DNA from: JAPSGM01 sp036556985
GTDB lineage: Bacteria; Chloroflexota; Limnocylindria; QHBO01
DNA: 12,737 nucleotides
Direction of reading: 5' to 3'
Assembly (NCBI GenBank): GCA_036556985.1
Contig: DATBIK010000102.1
Coordinates: forward strand, 1 to 12,737
The stretch's first letter is position 1, and the number at the start of each line of letters is the position of its first letter. The position numbers were made by a program, and so were the translations under genes. Positions 1 through 5,436 of this stretch are shown piece after piece. The notes under the pieces were generated by a model. The model saw nothing but the letters and a program-made list of their open reading frames with translations, ran no database searches and was not told the origin of the DNA.

Positions 1-969
1 GACCTGCTGCTCGTCCCGAACCTGCCGGACGCATCGGTCCCGGACGGGCGGAGCGCGGACGACAACCCGGTCGTCCGCAGCTGGGGCGACCCGCGTCCGG
101 GAGGCGACGCCCCGCCGCACTGGGAGATCGCCGAGCGGCTCGGCCTGTTCGACCTCGAGCGCGGCGCGAAGATCGCGGGCAGCGGCTTCATCCTGTACAC
201 CGGCCCCGGCGCGCGCCTGCAGCGCGCCCTCATCGGCCTCATGCTCGAGCTCACCGCCCGGGCTGGCTATGACGAGGTCTGGTCACCGCTGCTCGTGAAC
301 GCGGCATCGGCCCGCGGGACCGGGCAGCTGCCGGACAAGGAGGGGCAGATGTACGCCGTCGAGCGCGACGACCTGTACCTCATCCCCACCGCCGAGGTGC
401 CGGTCACGAACATCTACCGCGACGAGATTTTGCCCGCCGATCGGCTCCCGATCTACCACGCCGCATACACGCCCTGCTTCCGCCGTGAGGCCGGCGCCGC
501 CGGCAAGGACACCCGTGGGCTGCTGCGGGTCCACCAGTTCGACAAGGTCGAGATGGTGAAGTTCGTCCATCCCTCCACCTCCGCCGACGAGCTCGAGACG
601 CTCACCCGTGACGGCGAGACCGTGCTCGAGGCGCTCGAGCTGCCGTACCGCACGGTCGAGCGCTGCACCGCGGACCTCGGCTTCGCCCAGGCCAAGGGCT
701 ACGACCTCGAGGCGTGGTCGCCCGGGGTGGGGAAGTGGCTCGAGGTGAGCTCCGCCAGCAACTACACCGATTTCCAGGCGCGGCGCCTGAACCTCCGCTT
801 CCGCCCGTCGCGCGACGCGCGGCCGGAGCTGGTCCACACGCTGAACGCCTCCGCGCTGGGGATGAGCCGCACCTATGCCGCCCTCCTCGAGACGCACCTC
901 CAGCCGGACGGCACGGTCCGGATCCCGGACGCCCTGCGCCCGCACTTCGGCGCCGACGCCATCGGGTGA
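1..969 (+). CDS. serS: Seryl-tRNA synthetase, 5' end outside window
   Basis: Cytoplasmic class II aminoacyl-tRNA synthetase that charges all tRNA-Ser isoacceptors with serine. The frame is open from base 1, so the N-terminal coiled-coil tRNA-binding arm is missing and 322 residues of a usual ~425 are seen. Recognisable blocks, numbered from base 1, are the 'PNLPDASVPDG' linker at the start of the catalytic domain, the serine/ATP-site block TAEVP near residue 130, class II motif 2 beginning FRREAG at 160 and running to the HQFDKVE segment, the EVSSASN..DFQARR block near 250, and a C-terminal motif 3 region ending LRPHFG. Motif 3 is unusual: the normal glycine-rich NGSGLAVGR-type stretch reads NASALGMSR (844-870), keeping the Arg and the following LE pair. 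It stops with TGA 98 nt before the RDD gene. Four tRNA-Ser genes, its substrates, lie in the same window. Identity is very secure; only the effect of the motif 3 changes is uncertain. Confidence 0.97.
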   Translation, partial: DLLLVPNLPDASVPDGRSADDNPVVRSWGDPRPGGDAPPHWEIAERLGLFDLERGAKIAGSGFILYTGPGARLQRALIGLMLELTARAGYDEVWSPLLVNAASARGTGQLPDKEGQMYAVERDDLYLIPTAEVPVTNIYRDEILPADRLPIYHAAYTPCFRREAGAAGKDTRGLLRVHQFDKVEMVKFVHPSTSADELETLTRDGETVLEALELPYRTVERCTADLGFAQAKGYDLEAWSPGVGKWLEVSSASNYTDFQARRLNLRFRPSRDARPELVHTLNASALGMSRTYAALLETHLQPDGTVRIPDALRPHFGADAIG

Positions 970-977
970 AGCGGTCG

Positions 978-999
978 GCCGGAGTGGGGGCCATCCGGC
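978..999 (+). terminator. Weak hairpin after serS
   Basis: GCCGGA (978-983) and TCCGGC (994-999) form a 6-bp stem around a 10-nt loop, 9 nt after the serS stop. There is no T-run after it, so it is only a possible terminator or mRNA 3'-end structure. Confidence 0.25.
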
Positions 1000-1055
1000 A
1001 GGGGCGGTTCGCGAGGCGACCGGTATACGATCGGGTCCACAAACCCCGAGCGCAC

Positions 1056-1060
1056 GGAGG
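1056..1060 (+). promoter_or_regulatory. Shine-Dalgarno for the RDD gene
   Basis: GGAGG lies 8 nt before the GTG at 1069 and decides that start, since no ATG fits. A TACGAT (1026-1031) about 38 nt upstream of the GTG could be the -10 box, but no convincing -35 is present. Confidence 0.7.
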
Positions 1061-1068
1061 ACTCACGC

Positions 1069-1575
1069 GTGACCGAGCAGCCCGCCCCCACCTGGCAGCC
1101 GCCGACGCGGCCGCCCGGACCAGCCCCCGGCCTCGAGTTCGGCGAGTTCGGCCCGCGGCTGGTGGCCTACATCATCGACGGGCTCATCGTGGGCGCCGTC
1201 GTCGTCGCCGCCCTCCTGGTGTGGACCCTCTTCGCCCTGTTCAGCGGCGGACTGCGCGCGAACGGCCTCGACCTCGGCGCGGGCCTCGGCCTGGGCCTGA
1301 TGATGATCCTCATCCTGGTCCTGACCCTCGGCTACTTCCCCTGGTTCTGGGCACGCACGGGGGCGACGCCCGGCATGCGGGCCATGGGCCTGAAGGTCGT
1401 CCGCGACGCCGATGGGGGACCGATCTCCAGCGGGCAGGCCATCCTGCGGCTCGTCGGCTACTGGATCTCCGGAGCCGTCTTCTACCTCGGCTACATCTGG
1501 ATCCTCGTCGACAAGCGGCGCCGCGGCTGGCACGACCTCATCGCAGGCACCGTCGTCATCAAGGCTTCCACCTGA
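1069..1575 (+). CDS. RDD family integral membrane protein
   Basis: 168-residue inner-membrane protein of the RDD family, named after conserved Arg and Asp residues. The family's biochemical role is mostly unknown; some members have been linked to ion transport. A Pro-rich cytosolic tail (residues 1-28) is followed by the signature Arg30...Asp37 inside the first hydrophobic helix (FGPRLVAYIIDGLI), a second helix near residues 80-100, the conserved 'GATPGMRAMGLKVV' loop, and a last helix followed by the terminal 'RRRGWHDLIAGTVVI' block typical of the family. It starts at GTG with a good Shine-Dalgarno. The next gene begins 3 nt after its stop, so the two are probably translated from one mRNA. 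The family call is firm; no specific substrate can be read from the sequence. Confidence 0.9.
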   Translation: MTEQPAPTWQPPTRPPGPAPGLEFGEFGPRLVAYIIDGLIVGAVVVAALLVWTLFALFSGGLRANGLDLGAGLGLGLMMILILVLTLGYFPWFWARTGATPGMRAMGLKVVRDADGGPISSGQAILRLVGYWISGAVFYLGYIWILVDKRRRGWHDLIAGTVVIKAST

Positions 1576-1578
1576 CCG

Positions 1579-2370
1579 ATGCCTGACGGCGACCCGCTCG
1601 CGGACCAGACGCGGGCGGCCATCGCCGTCCTGACCGATACTCTCGGAGACGTCCTGCTCGGTGCCTACCGCTTCGGCTCGGCCGAGGCCGGCGGCCTGCA
1701 TCCGGAGAGCGACCTTGACCTGTTCGGCGTGATCGCGCGCCGCACGACGGCCGACGAGCGCCGCCGCCTCATCGACCGGCTCATTCCGCTGTCACGCCGT
1801 GGGCAGCGACCGGCGGAGTGGCGCCCCGTCGAGCTGACCCTCGTCGTGCGCGACGAGGTCGTGCCATGGCGCTGGCCACCCCGGCTCGACGTTCAGTACG
1901 GGGAGTGGCTGCGCGCCGCCTTCGATGCCGGCGAGCTGGCCCCGTGGCCCGTGGAGAACCCGGACGTCGCGATGCTGATCACCATGGTCCGGCGGCACGG
2001 CCGCTCGCTGGTCGGCCCGCCGGCGGACGACCTCCTCGACCCGGTGCCGGCGGCAGACCTGCGGCGCGCCCTGCGTGACGAGGTGGAGCCGCTCCTCGCA
2101 GACCTCGAGGGAGACACGCGCAACGTGCTCCTCACCCTGTCGCGGATGTGGGTCACCGCGGCCACCGGCGAGATGCTGTCGAAGGACGCCGCCGCGGCTT
2201 GGGCCGCCGCGCGACTGCCGGAGGCCGGGGCATCGGTGCTGCGTCGTGCAGCCGACGCGTACCTGGCCGGTGGCGACGAGGGCTGGGCATCAGTCATGCC
2301 CGCCGTCCGCGATGTCGCGGCGCGTCTGGCCACGGAGGTCCGTCGAGAGGCGCCCGGCGGCGCATCGTAG
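1579..2370 (+). CDS. aadA: AadA-like aminoglycoside (3'') nucleotidyltransferase
   Basis: 263 residues, the same length as AadA (ANT(3'')) enzymes, which transfer AMP from ATP to streptomycin and spectinomycin. The nucleotidyltransferase core has Gly33-Ser34 then Asp45-x-Asp47 (metal ligands) in the block GSAEAGGLHPESDLDLFGV. The catalytic-base strand reads PVELTLVV, where AadA has VEVTIV. Other AadA hallmarks follow in order: IPWR-like VPWRWP, QYGEW, ALVGP-like SLVGP followed by DPVP, and the C-terminal helical block NVLLTLSRMW...TGE...KDAAAAWA with the conserved Trp and Lys-Asp. It lies 3 nt after the RDD stop with no clear Shine-Dalgarno, so translational coupling is likely. Base composition matches the neighbours and there is no integron or attC site, so this looks like a resident chromosomal gene rather than a recently acquired cassette. 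Family is clear. Whether it still modifies drugs or has another natural substrate cannot be told. Confidence 0.88.
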   Translation: MPDGDPLADQTRAAIAVLTDTLGDVLLGAYRFGSAEAGGLHPESDLDLFGVIARRTTADERRRLIDRLIPLSRRGQRPAEWRPVELTLVVRDEVVPWRWPPRLDVQYGEWLRAAFDAGELAPWPVENPDVAMLITMVRRHGRSLVGPPADDLLDPVPAADLRRALRDEVEPLLADLEGDTRNVLLTLSRMWVTAATGEMLSKDAAAAWAAARLPEAGASVLRRAADAYLAGGDEGWASVMPAVRDVAARLATEVRREAPGGAS

Positions 2371-2373
2371 AAT
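2368..2373 (+). promoter_or_regulatory. -10 box for tRNA-Ser(UGA)
   Basis: TAGAAT, five of six matches to TATAAT, ends 6 nt before the first base of the tRNA and overlaps the stop codon of the AadA-like gene. No good -35 lies 16-18 nt upstream. The tRNA could also be read from the upstream operon. Confidence 0.45.
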
Positions 2374-2379
2374 CGCCCT

Positions 2380-2467
2380 GGAGGGGTGGCAGAGTGGACG
2401 ATTGCGGCGGTCTTGAAAACCGCTGAGGTGCAAGCCTCCGGGGGTTCGAATCCCTCCCCCTCCGCCA
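2380..2467 (+). tRNA. tRNA-Ser, anticodon UGA
   Basis: Acceptor stem GGAGGGG (2380-2386) pairs with CCCCTCC (2457-2463), followed by G73 and an encoded CCA. The anticodon stem GCGGT/ACCGC encloses loop CTTGAAA with anticodon TGA at 2414-2416. A long variable arm and T-loop TTCGAAT (2445-2451) are present. It reads UCA and, by wobble, other UCN codons. It begins 9 nt after the AadA-like stop and ends 1 nt before the stop codon of the convergent lipoprotein gene. Confidence 0.97.
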
Positions 2468-2468
2468 C

Positions 2469-2894
2469 CTACATCGTCACTTCCTCGCAGACCGGCGTGT
2501 CGGCGAGCGTCGCGTTCGCGGCGCAGCGGCCCGACAGGAACGTCTCCGCCGTGGAGAGGTCGAGGAGCGGGAGGGCGTCGCCCAGCGTCGTCTCCCACTC
2601 GCTGACGCTCGCACAGCTGGCGATCGTGTCGTCGAGCGCGTCGGAGGCGGCGTCGAGGGTCGCCATTTCGGCAAGGACGGTCGGATCGAGCGCGGCGATC
2701 GCCTCGTCGCAGGTCATGCCGGTCATCGAAGAGGCATCGGCCGATGCCTCCATGGACATGCCGGCGTCCATGGAGTGATCGGCCTCCATCGACGCGGTGC
2801 CGACCGAGGGCAGCGGCTCGGCGGAGGGGGTCGACGCGCCGAGGTCGCACGCCGCCAGCGCGAGGGCCAGCAGCAGGACGGACAAGTACTTCAT
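2469..2894 (-). CDS. Small Met-rich, Cys-containing lipoprotein
   Basis: 141-residue predicted lipoprotein. A short signal peptide ends in the lipobox LALAAC, with lipidated Cys16 followed by Asp17. Residues 36-60 are rich in Met (36, 42, 46, 48, 57, 60) with His40 in an acidic, Ser/Ala-rich setting. The C-terminal half is helical-looking and acidic and has four Cys (62, 94, 124, 136), which could form two disulfides outside the cytoplasm. The ATG start is supported by AAGGGAG (complement of 2900-2906), 5 nt upstream. I do not recognise a named family. The Met/His segment recalls copper-binding Met motifs, but this is a weak hint. Its stop codon lies 1 nt from the 3' end of tRNA-Ser(UGA) on the other strand, so its mRNA must end inside or antisense to that tRNA. 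Confidence 0.8.
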   Translation of the reverse strand: MKYLSVLLLALALAACDLGASTPSAEPLPSVGTASMEADHSMDAGMSMEASADASSMTGMTCDEAIAALDPTVLAEMATLDAASDALDDTIASCASVSEWETTLGDALPLLDLSTAETFLSGRCAANATLADTPVCEEVTM

Positions 2895-2916
2895 CGGTTC
2901 TCCCTTCGGGAACTGG

Positions 2917-2942
2917 ATTGACCGTTGCGGTGTTCCGTCAAT
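2917..2942. promoter_or_regulatory. Inverted repeat between divergent genes
   Basis: ATTGAC (2917-2922) and GTCAAT (2937-2942) form 6-bp arms around a 14-nt spacer in the 116-nt divergent region. Each arm contains a TTGAC -35-like element pointing outward to one of the two genes, so it could be a shared operator or a pair of -35 boxes. Neither has a clear -10 at 17 nt. Confidence 0.35.
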
Positions 2943-2997
2943 CGCAACCAGCGTGCCACCCCTGGCGGGGGACAGATCCGAAGGGCGCCGCGACCCG

Positions 2998-3003
2998 TAT
3001 CGT
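2998..3003 (+). promoter_or_regulatory. -10 box suggesting a leaderless DUF2177 mRNA
   Basis: TATCGT ends 7 nt before the ATG at 3011, and no Shine-Dalgarno is present. This spacing places transcription start at or next to the A of the ATG. Confidence 0.35.
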
Positions 3004-3010
3004 GGACACC

Positions 3011-3415
3011 ATGACCGATGCCCTCGTCGCCTTCGTCGCCGCCCTTGCCGCCATGGCCGTCATCGACGGCGTGTGGCTGGGGCTCGTGGCGCGTACCTTC
3101 TACCGCCGCCATCTCGGCCCGCTCATGGCCGACCGGCCGAACTGGACCGCAGCGGTCGCCTTCTACCTGTTGTACGTCGTGGGCGTCACCGTCTTCGCCG
3201 TGCTGCCGGCTGCCGACAGCAACTCGTTGCTCGGCGCCGCCTGGCGGGGCGGCCTGTTCGGGCTGGTCGCCTACGCGACGTACGACCTCACCAACGCCGC
3301 CACGCTCCGCGGCTGGCCGGGGATCGTGGTCGTCGTCGACATGGCCTGGGGCATGATGCTCACCGCGTCCGTCGCCACCACAGCCGCCGGGGTGGTCCTG
3401 CTCGTCACCGGCTGA
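3011..3415 (+). CDS. DUF2177-like small integral membrane protein
   Basis: 134-residue, very hydrophobic protein with four predicted membrane helices: roughly residues 3-25, 45-65, 75-95 and 108-130. The pattern 'DGVWLGLVARTFYRRHLGPLMAD' after the first helix, 'FYLLYVVGVTVFAV' in the second, 'AWRGGLFGLVAYATYDLTNAATLRGW' across the third, and 'DMAWGM' at the start of the fourth match what I know of the DUF2177 family, whose function is unknown. The ATG at 3011 is preferred because the first helix begins immediately after it and the signature aligns from there; codons further upstream in the same frame read as Arg/Pro-rich non-coding sequence. There is no Shine-Dalgarno. The gene stands alone and is followed by two hairpins. 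Confidence 0.85.
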   Translation: MTDALVAFVAALAAMAVIDGVWLGLVARTFYRRHLGPLMADRPNWTAAVAFYLLYVVGVTVFAVLPAADSNSLLGAAWRGGLFGLVAYATYDLTNAATLRGWPGIVVVVDMAWGMMLTASVATTAAGVVLLVTG

Positions 3416-3423
3416 GCCTGCCA

Positions 3424-3476
3424 GGTACCGGGGTACGGCGCCGGTGCCAAGCGGCGTGGTACCCCGCCGTTGACGG
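3424..3476 (+). terminator. Tandem hairpins downstream of the DUF2177 gene
   Basis: GGTACCGG (3424-3431) pairs with CCGGTGCC (3441-3448) in 8 bp with one G-U, starting 8 nt after the stop codon. A second stem, GCGGCG with CGCCGT, follows at about 3451-3471. There is no T-run. They may end the upstream mRNA, or structure a 5' region if transcription of the next gene starts earlier than proposed. Confidence 0.35.
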
Positions 3477-3546
3477 GCCGGCCGTGAGCGGGCGCGGAGG
3501 TACCGGCTAGTACGAACGGGCGGTCGGAAATAGGCCGCTTCGACTC

Positions 3547-3552
3547 TAGGCT
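3547..3552 (+). promoter_or_regulatory. -10 box suggesting a leaderless GGDEF/HD-GYP mRNA
   Basis: TAGGCT ends 6 nt before the GTG at 3559, and no Shine-Dalgarno lies before that codon. The spacing fits transcription starting at the start codon. No good -35 was found. Confidence 0.4.
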
Positions 3553-3558
3553 CCGGTC

Positions 3559-5436
3559 GTGCAGCACCGGCAGGGCACCCACCAACGTCCGCACCTTCCC
3601 CCGCTCGAGCGCGCTCGGCGGCGGCCGATGGTGTATCTGCTCGTCTACGGGGCCTTCCTGGTCATCATCGGGATCACGGCCACGGCGCAGGCGGTGATGG
3701 CGTCCGCGCACTTCAGCGCATCGGTCATGAACGCCGTCATCGCTGCCGACCGTTCGATCATCGGCGCCTTCGTCCAGTCGCAGCTGCTGCCGGAGGACAT
3801 CGACGCGGATGGTCCGGATCCGGTTCGCCGCGCGGCGCTGGAGGAGGGCGTGCGCAACCTCCTGGAGATCAGCGCCATCCAGGACAGCCGCATCGCGCAC
3901 GTCGAGCTGCGTCGGGTGGATGGGCTGGTCCTGGCCGCCGATCGACCTTCGCGCGTGGGCATGACGCCGGACCCCGATCGCGGCTTTCGCGCGGCGGCGT
4001 CGGGTGGCACGTTCGCGGACCTGGCCGACGAGCCGACCCGCGCCGCCTTCGGCGAGGGCCTGCCGGAGAACGTCATCGCCGAGTACCTGCCCATCCTCGA
4101 CCAGCAGGCGGAGGTGATGGCCGTGCTCGCCATCGCGCGAGACGCGGATGACATCGTCGCGCGCCTCGACCAGTCTCGTACCGACATCGTCCTGCTGACC
4201 ATCGCCGCCGCGGGCGTCGTGGCGGTGCTCCTCTTCTTCATCTTCCGCGCGGCGCAGACCCGCATCACGCGACAGACCGAGCAGCTGGTGGAGGCGGCCA
4301 GGCGCGACTCGCTCACCGGGCTGCTCAACCACGGCAGCATCTCGGAGCTCCTCAACACCACCGTGGCCGATGCCGGCGGCAGCCGGGTGGGGATCGCCCT
4401 CATCGACATCGACAACTTCACCCTGCTCAACCAGACGCACGGCCATCGCGCCGGCGACGACGTCCTCCACCGCTTCGCGACGATGCTCGACGAGCACTTC
4501 GGGGAGCCATACGCGGTCGGCCGTTTCGGGCCCGACGAGTTCCTGGTGGTCGCCCCGCCGCTCGTTGTCAATGCGCTCGAGCGTGGCGTCGAGCGGCTCC
4601 GCACGGACCTGAACGAGCTGTCGCTTCAGTTCGGGGCGGAACAGATGCCGATCACCGTCAGCGCCGGCCTCGCCGTCCATCCGGACCATGCGCCGTCCGT
4701 GACCGACCTCGTCTCGACGGTGGCGCTGACCCTGAACGAGGCGAAGTCGAGCGGCGGCGACCAGGTGCGGATGACGGATCGCACCGCCAACGAGCGCGCC
4801 GACGCCCGCGGCTTCGACGTGCTGCGCGGCCTCGTCATCGCGGTCGACACGAAAGACCGCTACACGAAGCGCCATTCGGAGGACGTCGCCCGCTACGCGA
4901 CCTTCATCGCCCGTCGGCTCGACCTCGGCGAGCAGTTCGAGAGCACGATCCGCCTTGCCGGCCTGCTCCACGATGTCGGGAAGATCGGGATACCGGACCA
5001 GATCCTGCGTAAGCCCGGTCAGCTCACCGCCGATGAGGCGGAAATCGTCAAGCAGCACGTCGCTCTCGGGGACGCCATCGTCCGAGACCTGCCGAACATC
5101 GAGGCGATCCGCGCCGGCATTCGCCACCACCATGAGCGCTGGGACGGCTCGGGTTACCTCGACGGCCTCGCCGACGAGCAGATCCCGCTCATCGCACGCA
5201 TCCTGTCGGTTGCGGACGTCTTCAGCGCGATGACGACGACGCGCCCGTACCGCAAGGCGCTGCCGTTGACCGAGGCGCTGAAGCGGCTCGGCGACGCGGC
5301 CGGAAGCCAGCTCGACGAGGAGCTCGTCACGATCTTCATCGCGGGCATCGAGACGGCCCCCGATGCGCCGCTCCCCGGCGAGAACGTTCCGCACGCGCAC
5401 CTGTGGGTGCCGCTCGGCGCCCGAGCCCAGCCGTGA
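3559..5436 (+). CDS. Membrane GGDEF + HD-GYP cyclic-di-GMP signalling protein
   Basis: 625-residue signalling protein combining a diguanylate-cyclase-type domain with an HD-GYP phosphodiesterase domain. A first membrane helix (about 25-47) and a second (about 210-231) enclose an extracytoplasmic sensor region with no clear family match. The GGDEF domain (about 246-405) begins at the DSLTGLLN block. Its signature is GPDEF (324-328), not GGDEF. The DxDxFK..ND block reads Asp283-Ile-Asp-Asn-Phe-Thr..Asn-Gln, and the RxxD inhibitory site is absent. The HD-GYP domain (about 415-600) keeps its metal ligands: His439, His471-Asp472 in HDVGK, a His in VKQHV, His523-525, and an Asp in ILSVADVF. Its signature is GYL (532-534) rather than GYP. 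I infer that the HD domain may hydrolyse c-di-GMP while the GGDEF domain is weak or only binds nucleotide. Its stop overlaps the start of the surface-protein gene by 4 bases, so the two are coupled. Confidence 0.93.
   Translation: MQHRQGTHQRPHLPPLERARRRPMVYLLVYGAFLVIIGITATAQAVMASAHFSASVMNAVIAADRSIIGAFVQSQLLPEDIDADGPDPVRRAALEEGVRNLLEISAIQDSRIAHVELRRVDGLVLAADRPSRVGMTPDPDRGFRAAASGGTFADLADEPTRAAFGEGLPENVIAEYLPILDQQAEVMAVLAIARDADDIVARLDQSRTDIVLLTIAAAGVVAVLLFFIFRAAQTRITRQTEQLVEAARRDSLTGLLNHGSISELLNTTVADAGGSRVGIALIDIDNFTLLNQTHGHRAGDDVLHRFATMLDEHFGEPYAVGRFGPDEFLVVAPPLVVNALERGVERLRTDLNELSLQFGAEQMPITVSAGLAVHPDHAPSVTDLVSTVALTLNEAKSSGGDQVRMTDRTANERADARGFDVLRGLVIAVDTKDRYTKRHSEDVARYATFIARRLDLGEQFESTIRLAGLLHDVGKIGIPDQILRKPGQLTADEAEIVKQHVALGDAIVRDLPNIEAIRAGIRHHHERWDGSGYLDGLADEQIPLIARILSVADVFSAMTTTRPYRKALPLTEALKRLGDAAGSQLDEELVTIFIAGIETAPDAPLPGENVPHAHLWVPLGARAQP

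Noticed and set aside
241..969. serS starting at the ATG at 241
   Set aside because: The frame is open from base 1 and the upstream residues match the SerRS catalytic domain, so 241 is an internal Met.
1579..2370. aadA as a recently acquired resistance cassette
   Set aside because: No attC site, integrase, IS or composition shift is visible, and it is tightly joined to the RDD gene.
3416..3558. c-di-GMP riboswitch before the GGDEF/HD-GYP gene
   Set aside because: I could not match the conserved GEMM core bases by eye; only simple hairpins are visible. It is kept as a question in the findings.
5403..5432. Start of the surface protein at GTG 5403
   Set aside because: It would overlap the HD-GYP gene by 34 bases. 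The GTG at 5433 gives the usual 4-base stop-start overlap and a normal signal peptide.
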